From positions 553,437,136-553,501,135 of the forward strand of contig NC_081413.1 in assembly GCF_030272615.1 (NCBI RefSeq): a DNA stretch of 64,000 bases, given 5' to 3'. A program made the position numbers and the translations under genes. Position 1 is the first letter of the stretch; each line of letters starts with the position of its first letter. Below, piece by piece: positions 47,233 to 59,489 of this stretch. This DNA comes from Cryptomeria japonica (taxonomy: Eukaryota > Streptophyta > Pinopsida > Cupressales > Cupressaceae). Below the pieces are notes generated by a model. The model made no database searches. It was not told where the DNA came from and saw only the letters and a program-made list of their open reading frames with translations.

Positions 47233-48899
47233 AATTGTCCACTCCCAAAGAATCCCACAAACTCAGGTACTTTTGATAAAGACGTAGAAGTAATTACATG
47301 ACAAGTTCATTAAACCTATAGTTTGACTCACTAGTTTATTTATTTTTTTCTATTAAATCCTTGTTGACCGGACCAATGTCTTTCATTCCTCGCTTGATTT
47401 TTTATTTCACGTCGCAACGAAAGAAGACAATTTGGCAAATTTACACATTTCATGCGGACAATGAATCTTAACACCTACATAATCTAGCATTTGTCATGGA
47501 TTGTAAAATTAACCTTTGAATGAGTTCACAAGAGTGGACTATACAACTTAACCTTTTCACAATATATAATAGGTGGGAAAATCTAACCATGTGCTACCAA
47601 TTATATCAGGTGAATTATAAAATTTAATTTATGGATGACGTGTTTATATTTTTTTACCTTTCTTTGAGTTAAATATTAGATACTTCACTTTTTTAAATTA
47701 AAAAAAGGTAAACTAACATTTTTATAATAGAATTAGATGTATATTGAGATTGAAACTTGGTACTCTTTGCAACATTAGTTTGGGATTTTTTTTTAGGGGC
47801 TAGTTAAACTATTTTTTGTTAGAAGGCGATTTCGTCTTTCCATTCTTGTTATGAAATTACTAGATTGATCAAACTATTTCTAACATTTAACTCTATGAGA
47901 GAAATTGCATACAAGATTACAAAATAAGCATAATACAAAGATTTCACAAGATCATACAAGATATAACTTGGGAAAGCCCTCATGACGGAAAACCCTATCT
48001 ACCAAAAGTATCCACAGTCAATGTATTATCTAGCAATGGAACATTACAATACATGGTCCAAGTGAATATTTTTGGATCATCAGTGTCCTCTAATACATAA
48101 TCCATGTGTCCAAGCATAATAGACAATCAATAACACATCATATGTCATGCTTCACATATGCACTCTACAAGAGAGCTCATTACAAATCTTAGCCTACCTT
48201 CATCACTAAACATGTGTGCTTTCTTTTTATAGATTCAAGATCATACAAAACCACCAAATGGTATTGGATAAACCATGTGTCTCAAAACCATAAGAGCACA
48301 AAATCATTGACCTTAATATTTAATTTTGGTACAAACATTTTGCAATATTAAATAAATTTTCAATGTGCAACCTTCTACATAAAATATCTAACCAATATTA
48401 CAAGACAACTTTACACTTGTGAACCCCAAAAATACTGAATGTGGCTAAACTCACCTTGAAAGATGCATCAATGTAAATATTTATTTCACATAATTAAAAT
48501 AATCTTTTTCTTGTGCAAGATGTACAACACCCTTTTTCCTAACAATTCTAGACTTTCCACTTGAAGAGACATATTTCTCTCTTGTGTTGGAAATTTTTTG
48601 CTTATTAGAACTATGTTAGCCATTGTCCCATTCTTTATGACTTCTGTTCTTAAATCCCTCTACTTTGTCTTGTCTTCTATGGGAAAAATAATGAGGGCCT
48701 TCCTTTAGAGTGTCTTAGAAGCTAAGACGAATATTTCTACTTTCATGTGATGGTTGTTAGAGGATGTGTTTAAGTTAGACATGAGGTTTTGCATGTAGAG
48801 GCTATTGTAGCCAATTTTAGTTAGAGTAACTAACTTGTGAGGCTTCCTCTTTTTAACTCTTTTCTTGGTTCTTTCATCCTACAAATTTGTATTTATTAT

Positions 48900-49967
48900 A
48901 GTTTATTTTTTGTCTAATATTTTGTAGCAAGATAGTTTTGATTATTTCCATCAAAGGTTTGTGTCTAGGTGCCTTATGATATTGTACCTACTTTTGTTAT
49001 TAGTCATATAGGCCAAGGCATGCAATATAGGGTCAATTTTATTAATTAAAAGAATTGCTCTAGTTGGTTATAGCTTAAGATGATTTAACATACATGAATC
49101 AAATCTAACAATAAATTTATAAACAACTAGCAAAACAGCTATAAGAAAAAAAGACATTATTTTAATAATTATCTACCCATCATTAAAATTAAGATGATCA
49201 AGAATATGAAATATACAAAAAAAAGTAAACCAATAAAAACAATGTTTCAATAGTTGAGCATGTTCCAATAGTTGTTATAACATTTGTTGATCCATATGCG
49301 GACCGTCCAACAACGTGTACTATAAAAGAATCTTTCTTTGATTTTTGATTTGATGCCCAATATTTTTAACAATATTGCACTTATAGTTGTGACTTTAAAG
49401 TTGTTAGTGTTGATGATGAGTACTCATAATTGACACAAAAATATTCCTTACATGTAAAAAGCAATAAATCATGTGATCGCATTAGCACATCAATAAAACA
49501 TGATTTGGTGTACAATTATACAATCACTTTTATCTAACTTTTTTTTTCCTTCCCTTTCAAACACCTCAACAAAAAACAAGATATATTCCTTACATGTAAT
49601 ATTTGTTGACCCATATATGGACTATGACATTTGTTGACCCATATACAGACTCCCCAACATTTTGGAATATAAAAGAATCTTTCTTTGATTTTTGATTTGA
49701 TGCCAAATATTTTTAACAATATTGGACCCATAGCCGTGACTTTAAATTTGTTAATGTTGATGATGAGTACCCATAATTGATACAAATATATTTCTTACAT
49801 GTAAAAAGCAACAAATCATGTGATCAGATTCACACATTAATAAAACATGATTTGGTGTACCTTTGATCTAACTTTTTTTTCTCCCCTTTCAAACATTTCA
49901 AAAAAAAAAAGAAAGATAATGTGACATAATATTTAACAAGAACGCAAAGCGTCAAGTTCCTGCCATT
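48900..49967. other. AT-rich spacer with internal short duplication
   Basis: No gene is seen. Two similar stretches (about 49260-49460 and 49600-49860), both holding AGAATCTTTCTTTGATTTTTG and ACATGTAAAAAGCAA-type blocks, form a local tandem duplication of about 350 bp. Confidence 0.55.
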
Positions 49968-50326
49968 AGAAAAAGGAGAGTAATAGATAAAGAGATAGAA
50001 AGATGTAGAGGTAGAGGTAGAGGTAGAGGTAGAGGTAGAGGTAGAGGTAGAGGTAGAGGTAGAGATAAAAATAGAGAGATATAGATAAGAAGATAGACAT
50101 ATAGGGAGTAAGACGTATAGGGAGAGATAAAAGTAGAGAGATATAGAGAGAAATAGATAAAAAGAGATAATTGTATAGGGAGAGGTAGAGATAAAGAGGA
50201 AGAGATAGCTACATATAGATGGAGAAATAGAGCTACATGTGGTACTATGATAGAAGAATACAGAGAGTCAACTAGAGCGAGAGAGAAATATAGGTAGAGA
50301 GAGAGGAGAGGGGGAGAGGAGAGAAG
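49968..50326 (+). repeat. Purine-rich tract with (GTAGAG)10 minisatellite
   Basis: About 360 bp dominated by A and G on the plus strand. It contains ten perfect GTAGAG units at 50005-50064 and a final GAGAGAGGAGAGGGGGAGAG stretch. No coding is seen. Confidence 0.9.
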
Positions 50327-50765
50327 TTATTGTTATCAAACTTTAATTTAAGTAGTGAAATTAAATTAAAATTCCTTTTTAATATTTGAAAATAATATTA
50401 CCAAAATTTAGTTAAAATATTCTCGTGGTTGAAAAGATTTATTTCTAATTATTGAAAATGAGTGCTACTAGAATATAAAAAATAATGTTTTAAAATTTTA
50501 TCCATAATTCAACTAAAATTAAAAATTTATTACAAAATTTATATAATATGTCGATTGAGTTATCATGTCACTATATACATTGGAATATTTGTAAATGGAT
50601 ATATAGAATAAACTTATTTATAAATTTAATCTTTCAATTGTTAAATTTTTTTTATAAAATTACAAATTGTTACTTTCTAATTATTCATTTTTAAATAATT
50701 AAAATAGATGTTAAAATTGACTATAATTATTTTTGAACCACAATTCTTAATAAAGATGAAAATTA

Positions 50766-50871
50766 GTCCAAGGGGTTGAGCTTAATTGGTTAAAACAATG
50801 GGTTCTCACATCCAATCAAACATAATAATAATAATAATCGGCTTTGCCCTATTACCTACCAAAAAAAAAAA
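50766..50871 (+). mobile_element. Short tRNA-derived SINE with target duplication
   Basis: The 106-bp body starts GTCCAAGGGGTTGAGC, with a tRNA A-box-like TGAGCTTAATTGG and GGTTCTCACATCC, an (ATA)n stretch and a poly(A) tail. The flanks AAAGATGAAAATTA at 50752-50765 and 50872-50885 are identical over 14 bp, which is a clear L1-style target duplication. No plant SINE family was named. Confidence 0.8.
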
Positions 50872-51722
50872 AAAGATGAAAATTAAAAATTAATAAATCA
50901 ATAAAATCAATATTAACAAATTATAAAATATTATAAAATTAAACTCTACTCCAAACATAACATTTTAAAAATATACAAAATAAAATTTAAATTTAAAATT
51001 ATAAGTAAAACTAAATTTTAAAAAGTAAAAAAATGAAATACAATCTATTAAAAAATTTAAAATAAATATTTTTAAAAAGAATATAATGAAAAATCAAATA
51101 TTTATATTGGTTAATTTTTTTTTAAAATATAATAATTATTAAATATAATTTAATTATTAGTAAAAAATTATGAAAATAAAAATATTTATTATAAATTTAA
51201 CTATAATACAAATGGAATAGAGGTGGCTTCATTTTATAGATGAAGTACGTTTTGGTTATTAATGAGAGTTAAATGCATTTACGTAAGGTATGGAATTACC
51301 GGGTCCCACACGCAGCAATTGGAATGTAAACCGAGATTAATAATTGAAGTAAATGTCTAAAGTTTGGAAACTTATTATTATTTTTAAATAAAAGCAAATA
51401 AATATAATTTTTACACTATTGTTACTCCTATTAGCCAATAGGAAAACAGACAAATAATTTTATTTAAATCATTTAAATATACATAAATATAAAAACTATA
51501 AAATGACACTCAAATTTTTAAAACTCTGAAAAATGATTGGACAGTTTAAAAGGGAAAATGCATCGAACGGATGCATATGTATCCTACCTGTGGGCAGGAA
51601 CAAATAATATGACCCCAAAACTTTAAGAAACAACAATTAAGAATGATTTGAAATTTAGACCAACTCAAGCCACAAGTTCTTATTCCAAGCCAACAACATA
51701 GATCATTTTTCTCTGCACGTTG

Positions 51723-51784
51723 TTTGAACCTTGACTGGATTCTTCCACCACAAAAGGGGTCTACTTCTGCGTCCCTATATAAAG
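51723..51784 (+). promoter_or_regulatory. P450-2 core promoter with conserved block and TATA box
   Basis: TTTGAACCTTGACTGG (51723-51738) and TATATAAAG (51776-51784) repeat the two elements of gene 1. The distance between them is shorter here (46 against 69 bp from the end of TTGACT to the start of the TATA box region), because of small indels. Confidence 0.7.
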
Positions 51785-51846
51785 AGCAGACTGAGCAGAA
51801 GAAAATACGCAGCAACTGAGCTCGAAACGAGAGAAAGAGCAAAGCA

Positions 51847-53501
51847 ATGGATTTCTCAAGTTCTTTGAGCACCCTCATTTTTTATTGTGTAGTAGCCACA
51901 GTCATTAGTGTTGTATACATGCTCACAAAGCTCAGAAGCAAGCCATCTGAGAGGCTGCCACCTGGACCGCGTCCCTGGCCGTTGATTGGCAACATCCTCC
52001 AGGTGGGCAAGAATGTGAACGAGTCCTTCTCTGAGCTGGCGAAGATCCATGGCCCCCTCATGACCCTCCACCTCGGATGGCGGACAACTGTGGTGGCCTC
52101 CTCGCCCGCCATGGCCAGACAGGTTCTCCAAACGCAGGATCAATCCCTGTCAGCACGTACAATGATTGAGGCTGCCAAGTGTCTCGAGTACGGAGAAAAC
52201 TCGCTGGTGTGGAGGGACTGCGTGCCACGCTGGCGCACTCTCCGACGCATCTGCACCACCCAGCTGTTCACCGTGAAGCGTCTGGAGGCACTCCACCAGC
52301 TGCGGCGGGAGCAAGTGAGAAGCATGATGAGGGCCATTTATAAGTCCACCTCAGCTCCTCTGGATATCGGCCACGCTGCCTTCCTCACCAGCTTCAATAT
52401 GGTGGGCAACATGCTATTTTCCAAGGACATGTTCGACTGGGACGAGTCGGAAAAGTCTAAAGAGTTTAAGAAAGCGCTCAATGAGATGCTCTTTGTTGGT
52501 GGCAAGCCTAATTGGGCTGATTATTTTCCTTTCCTGAAGCCTTTCGACCCGCAGGGCATAAGGAAGGAGATGACTAGGATTTTTAGGATTATGTTTGCAG
52601 TCTTCGATCAATATATCGACGAGCGCCTGCAGAGCGGGACAAGAAGCGAGGAGGCAGACAAGGATTTTCTCGATATTTTGCTCGAGAGTAAGACCGAGAC
52701 TGGGGAGAAGCTCACAAAGTTTGAGATCACACGCTTCTTCTATGTAAGTATATCTATCAATCTATCCTGCAAACAAAGTATGAGATCACTAGCTGTCCAT
52801 CTTATATCTAGTTTTAGTTTTAGTTTGGAGAGAGTTTCTTAACAAGATGATTTTGATGTTTGTTATGTTTATAGGACTTGTTCACAGCAGGGAGTGAAAC
52901 AACTAGTAACACAATTGAATGGGCCATGTCAGAAATCATACGAAATCCTATGGTAATGGAAAAGGTGAGGGACGAATTGGACAAGGTAGTGGGGAAAGAA
53001 AGAAGAGTGCAAGAAAGTGATATTGACAACCTACCTTATCTTCATTCAGTTGTTAAAGAAACCTTTCGTCTACACCCAGTTTCTTCCCTTCTGATCCACC
53101 ATAGAGCCCTTAACTCTTGTGAAATAGAGGGATATGTTATACCTAAGGATGCCCAAGTGTTTGTCAATGTTTGGGCGATTGGAAGGGACCCTAATGTATG
53201 GCAAGAACCAGAAAGGTTCTTTCCAGAGAGGTTTATGGACTCAGATGTGGAATATAAAGGGCAAAATTTTGAATTGCTTCCATTTGGATCAGGGAGGAGA
53301 ATGTGCCCAGGGATCCCTTTGGCTCATAAAATAGTTCATGTAGTAGTGGCTACTCTCCTTCAATGTTTTGATTGGCAGCTTCCCAATGGACAGAATCCAG
53401 GAAAGTTAGATATGAGCGCAAAGTTTGGAATCACATTACAAAAGGCAGAACATCTGGTTGCGATTCCCACACCTCGCCTACCACATCATATCTATAACTG
53501 A
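51847..53501 (+). CDS. Cytochrome P450 (CYP76-like, CYP71 clan), gene 2
   Basis: Exons 51847-52743 and 52875-53501 are joined across a 131-bp GT-AG phase-0 intron to give 507 residues. The domain order is that of gene 1: membrane anchor, hinge LPPGPRPWPLIGN, RWRTLRRICTTQLF, I-helix AGSETTS, ETFR, PERF and heme loop FGSGRRMCPG. It is about 91% identical to gene 1 by eye, with most changes in the anchor and the second exon. In SRS5, after the ExxR helix, HPVAPLLIHH of gene 1 is HPVSSLLIHH here, which may alter substrate choice. WPEP is WQEP before PERF. No breaks are seen. It is likely an active ER monooxygenase of unknown substrate. Confidence 0.93.
52744..52874 (+). other. P450-2 intron
   Basis: GTAAGTATATC..TGTTTATAG, 131 bp, phase 0. 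It is homologous to the gene 1 intron, with a small insertion near its 5' end. Confidence 0.92.
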
Positions 53502-54130
53502 TTGCTACTAGGAAAGGGGAAAATGTTGTTGCTCACTTTACGACCCTATCTATTTCTTCCTAATTAGTTACTTTGGTATTCAGCTATAAAACACATATAT
53601 TGTCCCTTTATCTCACATGTTTGGGAAGTAGTAGTTTCTTTAAGTAGAATTAGTATAAATAAAGGGTTTAGCATCAATGGATCATCCATGATGAGTTATA
53701 TTTGTATTTAATCAAAGGGCATTGTTTTTTTGAAAAGGTGTGTAATATTCTATAATGTGGTTTTGAAGCAAATCAATATAATATTATTTCTATATTTATT
53801 TTTCATATTTTATGTTTTTTCGTAAATCTATTGTAAGTCATATTCTTTCTAGAACCTTTCACAACTATCTGCCATATGATCTCACCTCATTTTCTTAGGA
53901 TATTTGGTGATTAAATAGTGGTTGTAGAACTAAAAACAATGTTTATTTATTTTTTCAAAAATACTCAGGTTTTTTCTTTCTAATTTACTTATGTTTTTAT
54001 TTCTAGGGTAGAAAATTTGTCAAGATCAAAAGTGGTTATAGATGTTGTCATGCCCACTTTTTAAAAACAAGAAAACCTAATTTAAAAAAAAATAAAAATA
54101 AAAATTTACTCTAACTCCAAGAGTTAACCC

Positions 54131-55090
54131 ATATTGTATTAAATATATAAAAATATAGTATTATTAACCCTTCTCATATCCATAATGCTAATACCAACTT
54201 TTCCAACAAGTGTCCAAATTTATCAATATTAGTTTAGTTTGATTTTTAATATATATATATATATAAAATTCAATAATTTATTTAATTGTATGTCATTTTC
54301 TATATTAAAAATACCACGATCTTAACCACCAAAGTAATGCTTCTTGATACGAGTTCTATTATTGAATTTTATTTGCAGCCAATTGTCATTATTAGCTGAT
54401 AGGCTATTATAGGTGGGAAGCACCCTCCAAATTTTACTGATGTTTCAAGTTGCAAACTTTTTCTATACGGTTCTCATGCTAGAAACTTTATCTCTATAGT
54501 TCTCACACTAGATTTGTCATGCTAGAATTTTTTTCTAGATGAATGAGATATTCCTCATGTGTAAAATAAAATAAAATAAAACTAAGGTCTTCTCTGGTTA
54601 AAAAATTGTCACACGGTAAAACAATTTTGCATTACCCTAATGACCGAATCGACGTCTACCATGATTGAATCAATGGCTATGCAAACTACCTTGACCAACA
54701 AATCACCCACTACATCCTATTAATGTCATTTTACCAGGGGCACAATGATATCAACATTATTTGCCTTGTTCATTATGGGAGCTTTGTTCCATTGGTTCCA
54801 TTTGTGGTAGATCATTTGAGATCCAAGCAGTAGAATGAAGTTCTTCCTATAAATCTTAGGATTAGAGAAAAGATCCACTAGGAGGTCGACACCTAGACAT
54901 CTAGACATTATCGTCTAAATGTGAATTGTTATGCCATTTTAGTCAACTTCCTTTGCAGGTAGGCACCATGTGTGAGGTGGACGTTTGAGCTGAACAAGAT
55001 TTGTATAAGTATTTTAAGAATGTAGGTAGATTTGAGTTGCATTGAGAGTGCAGTAATAAGGAAAATAATTTTTGTAGGAAAAGCCCTTTT
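54131..55090. other. Spacer, no gene seen
   Basis: It is AT-rich and includes an (AT)n tract at about 54250-54264. The minus strand at 54726-54908 has a short open frame without recognised similarity. It may be the decayed low-coordinate end of the gypsy element. Confidence 0.5.
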
Positions 55091-56540
55091 TTGTTTTTAG
55101 TAGTTGTTGAAAGCCCTGAAACAATAAGTCCATGTTGGTGACAAAGCAAACTTGATTTCTAGATTATAAAATAGAATTGCTAGGTGTGCAATTTTCTTCT
55201 TCTTCTTCTTCTTCCTTTTGAAATTACAATAAATAGGCAACCAAAAAGATTGTCTTCTCATATACAAATTCCATTCTTTTGGCACCATGTCATCGGGCGT
55301 AGGATAAGCAATTTGTGAATGTCAATTTTTATGTCCACCAATGATATCAGTCACTTTTTCTTTAACTCCTTGCTTACAATGAATCAAATCAATGAAGTAA
55401 TTTGAGGACTAATATTATGTTGAAACTGTTTATTGAATGCATTGGCCAATTGTGGAAAAGAATAGATAGAATAAGGAGGAAAAGATAAATACCATTGCAA
55501 AGCTTTATCTCTAAAAGTGCAATATTTTTTTTTTGCCATGAGTCTATGATCATGAGAGAAATCACCACACAAGGTTTGGAATATTTTCACACAAGTGAAT
55601 AGGTCACTTTTTCCATTATATAATTCCATTTGGGTCATTTCCACATTCTTAGGAGCAACCACATGAACCACATCAATAGATAGTGGGCTAACTATATCAT
55701 ATGTGGGGATATTGAACTTAGATTTGGTTAAAGAAGCCAATTGTTTTTGTAAGGATGAGACAATTTGAGTTAGGTTATTGATAGTGGCTTAATTGGATGA
55801 GTTGGAATTGAACATGCTAGATTGTGATGGAGGTATAGTGTTGTGATAGGTAGGTGGAGGTTGAGAATAAGGAGGTAGAACTTTATAGTATGTTGGTCAA
55901 GGGGATAGTTAGTAAACAAATGGAAGGCTCATGGAAGGAGGTATGTAAGAGTATTTATTAATAGGATTTCCCACATGACTAACATGTGTAGGATTAACAT
56001 TTTTTGTAGAGTTATCCATGATAGAAGAAGTATATATACACACTAGGTAAGGATGTAGGCATAGGAGTAGAATTCTCAAGTTGTAGAAATAGAGTAACCA
56101 AGAGCTTTGACACAAAATTTTATAGGAATAATATTGGTATCAATAACATGAGCAATACCATGTAACACTTCCACACCTATCTTATCACTTTGAACCATTC
56201 TCTTCAACCCTTCAATCAAGGGGATTGCCTCACTATTTGGGTGTTCTTGACCCATCCATTGTTGAATCTCATCCAACTCATTGTGAAGATTCCACAATTG
56301 TTCACTAGTAAGCCTAGTATGTGAGTCATCCAAGCATCATGAGAAGTATGAGATGAATTGTTCTCCATAATGTTAGGTATGCCTTGTGTAAATATTGAGG
56401 CTTCACCCAAATTCCCATGGAATAGGTTATCAATGTAGGCTCACACCCCTCAATATTTAAGCTTTGGGATGCCATAAGCCTATAACTTCTTCTCACCAAG
56501 ATGTTGGATATAGGTGAAAGGGTATCAAAATTCATGCATA
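55090..56540 (-). pseudogene. Gypsy gag region (Retrotrans_gag type)
   Basis: Minus-strand blocks LYNGKSDLFTCVKIFQTLCG, RDKALQWYLSFPPYSI and FNKQFQHNISPQITSL are typical of plant Ty3/gypsy Gag. They are preceded by a proline-rich stretch and an N-terminal helical region (near 56330-56080). A CTT run at about 55195-55215 encodes polylysine in one frame. It is a broken fossil. Confidence 0.8.
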
Positions 56541-56912
56541 AAGAAGGAGATATTGAGTCACACTATTTTTTATAATACAAGCTATATATATGGTTAAGAA
56601 ATGCAATTTATTTGTAAAATGATTAACTAACTAATTGGATATTCTAAAGAAATGAGAGATGTAATAACTAAATACTTCTAAATATGAAAATAACTTGAAA
56701 TAATAATCATATGTAAGCATATAAATGAAAAATTATGCAAACAACAAGTTAATTTTGTCAAAATAAATGAGGGTTTTTATGAATAAAACTTTTAAATTTA
56801 TGTTAATTAATTAGATATGCGAGTGCAAATATAGTTTTATTAAAAGCGTACAAATTAGATCTAAGAATAAAAAATTAGAATTAATACAAGTACAATGTTT
56901 GGCTCACCAAAA

Positions 56913-58190
56913 TGTGATGGATGGGAAAATTATGGTTTCACAAGTTAATCCTTGTAAAATAGGAAATGACCTAACTTTCCAACAAAAACATTGAAGGAAG
57001 GGAGAACTCAATTGATCTAATGCAATAGGATTGAATGCAAATTAAGTTCTTCATCCTTTTTGTTTAGTTAAAACTGATTTGAATGTATTTTAAATGCTAA
57101 GTCTAGGATTAATGATGAAGAATTGACATAAAATAACAGAGACAACAAGATACAAATACAAAATGTAGACAAGAGGCCAAATATGAGCAGAAGAAACATA
57201 AAAGCATCAGTGATAGAAAGTTCGACCTGAAAGCCTGACACCATGTGGCAATTTGAATTACAATCCCTTATGCCAAATGCAGATAGACTGGAATATTTTG
57301 GAATCAAGATGTTGCACAGAATCTGTTCCCTAAAGCTCATCGAAAACTTTTGAGACCATGGCAGATTTTTCATCCCGTTCCTTAGGTTTTTGCCTCTACA
57401 AAAGTTAGATCTAATCATTATCATCTCTTCTGTCAAAATCTTTGTTTGTGGCTCCTAAATCTATCACATGTACATAGAAAGAAGGAAAATATTGTTTTTG
57501 ATGGGGGTTTGGCTTAGGTCAAACCCTGAGTTTGGAATTAAATTCTTGAATTGAATTGAAATGTAATGAAAATTCTTTTGTGAAAGCTTATCTTTTGAGA
57601 ATAAGGCTAGATTTGAACTTGAAATGCTTGAATTGGAAATTGATACCTTGATGAATGTTGCATTGAAGTCTTCATGCCAAGGTTGATAATTTCATGTAGA
57701 ATGTATTCATAAGTTATTGATCATGGATGCCATCACGAATGCTTAAAATTTGAACTTTAATATCTCCTTCACTACCTTGATTATTCTTGATTGCTTACTC
57801 ACTTGAATTTGGAAAAGTGCAATTGAGATCTTGATAGAGAGATCATGTATATCAAAATGAAAAGGTTGGGATTTATTTTATACCTTATTGTACAAAATAT
57901 ATTTGAAATTTTGGGGCAAGCTAACACCAAGAATGTTTTATTGCCTTTAAGGTGTGACCATTGCAAGGTCCAAATTTGGGCCCCTTTTAGGAGGACCACG
58001 ACACCTAGGGTGTCTTGGTCCTTTTAATTAGGATCCAAATTTGAACATGGTCTCAATCAAGTGTATAACATATTGAATCAAGGTGGGCGTGAGCATAATC
58101 AAAACAATATCAAGGCATAGGAGGTTGGAAAGTGAAAGTGAGTTCTAGGTGTAGACAAAATTGTGCAAGGCTACAATTTACGATGCTACA
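56913..58190 (-). repeat. Gypsy 5' LTR
   Basis: About 1278 bp. On the minus strand it starts TGTAGCATCGTAAATTG and ends CCATCCATCACA, followed by TTTTGGTGAGCC, a plausible primer-site region. It is homologous to the solo LTR at 34611-35777. Confidence 0.75.
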
Positions 58191-58195
58191 CACAT

Positions 58196-59040
58196 CTACC
58201 AAAAAATTTCCAATTATGGTACTTGACAAAAATCCACCCTCATCAAGCTTTGATGGATGTCCATGCCTTGTTTTGGAGCTCCCATTTTATCACAAGTATG
58301 GAGGGTGCTGACAAAGGTTGTTGAATCTGATTTACACCTGCCAATTGCGTTTGTTTGAAAGTTTATAAGGCTTTTTCAATAAATCCTTGTTGTGCTTATC
58401 GTGCAATCATTTTAAGCCATGAGACCACATCTTTTTCCAAGAATACTATCGTGCTTTGTCTATTCTTTGATGGATGTTCATACCCTATTTTCAAATATTC
58501 TATTTTGACATAGACATGGAGGATGCTAGCGAAGATTGTTAAATTTGGCTTTATGCCTACAAATTGCATTTTCTTGAAAGTTTATAAATCCTTTTCAATG
58601 AATCCATTATGTGCATATCATGTAATCATGAAATTTTAGGAGACCATATTTGTTTCTAGAATTTTGTCAAATAGTTTGCGTCCCTTCTCACTGCTTCCAC
58701 ACTTTGCATACATGTCTACAGAGAATTTCCAACTATAACATTTGACAAAAGCCCCCTTCCAATATGCTTTGGTTGATGTCCATACCCTATTCCAAAGCTT
58801 CCATTTTGGTATAGGTAGGGAGTATGCTCGCAAAAGTTGTAGAATTTGGCATTACCTTGCCAAATGTATTTCCTCGATATCCTCTAATTATTGTAGTCTA
58901 TGAGAACACATTTCCTTGAGGCATTCTATCAAACAAGTCATGTTTCTTGTCTATCCTTCCACATTTTGCATACATGTATACCATGGTCGTTGCAACTACA
59001 TCATCTATTTCTATGTAAATTTTGTAAGTAGATAACTGCA
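58196..59040 (-). pseudogene. Decayed PPR protein gene fragment
   Basis: The minus-strand translation holds pentatricopeptide repeats of the PLS type: VYMYAKCGRIDKKHDLFDRM near 59000, and VDMYAKCGSSEKGRKLFDKI near 58720. SILPTYTKME and SILHVYVKIE belong to other units. PPR proteins act in organelle RNA editing and processing. The frame is broken many times by stops and shifts. The gypsy LTR abuts it at 58190, directly after a GNFLVDV-like stretch, so that insertion cut the gene. The remaining upstream part was not found. Confidence 0.75.
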
Positions 59041-59489
59041 AAGAAGATAAAACAAAAAAATTACAAATTAGAAGAAGAAAATAAATAACATATTAAAAGT
59101 AGAAGAACATAGTAAAGAACATCTTGTTCAATAGATTAAGATGAACATATTGAAGAACATCATGTTTAAACTTGACTATTTATCTGATCATCTACCAAAA
59201 GTAAGGCTTCAAAGAATTTGATTTTTGAGAAAATAATCTAGATTGAACAAACTAACAAAAATCTTAGAATATTCATCCCCCCTCAAAAAATTGCCATCAT
59301 TTTCCTACAGATGTTATATTATTTTTCTTTACCTTGAGCCGCAACAATGATTTGTTGCCAAAAAAATGGTGGGAAAGAAGGAAAAAATGGCCAATAGAAT
59401 GGAAAAAAGGAAAGATGACATTAATTTCCTAGCGTGAGACATGTTTCTAGTGGGGAGCTCCCTCACAAGGAATAACCTATCAGATAATT
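59041..59489. other. Spacer, no gene seen
   Basis: AT-rich DNA between the PPR relic and unit C. No coding region or repeat was recognised. Confidence 0.5.

Larger units (their letters stand above)
47340..54130 (+). repeat. Duplicated P450 unit B
   Basis: It matches unit A at both ends and around the gene. In addition, 47450-48900 matches 59800-61600 of unit C in direct orientation, roughly 80% identical by eye. Inside this block (47830-48400 and 60200-60700) the GGGAAAGCC..GGAAAA pattern looks like an old LTR that predates the duplication. Confidence 0.75.
55090..58190 (-). mobile_element. Ty3/gypsy element, 5' LTR and gag only
   Basis: The minus-strand 5' LTR (56913-58190) is followed by a gag region (about 56540-55090). 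Protease, RT and integrase were not found below 55 kb, and no 3' LTR was recognised, so the element appears truncated. It is broken several times. The related solo LTR lies at 34611-35777. It inserted into a PPR-like sequence, which begins directly at its LTR end. Confidence 0.75.

Noticed and set aside
50005-50064. Regular short repeats suggestive of a CRISPR array
   Set aside because: The units are 6-bp head-to-tail copies without spacers, and the context is plant nuclear DNA. It is a minisatellite.
50766-50871. A genuine tRNA gene
   Set aside because: No cloverleaf or full B box is present, and the poly(A) tail and target duplication show it is a SINE.
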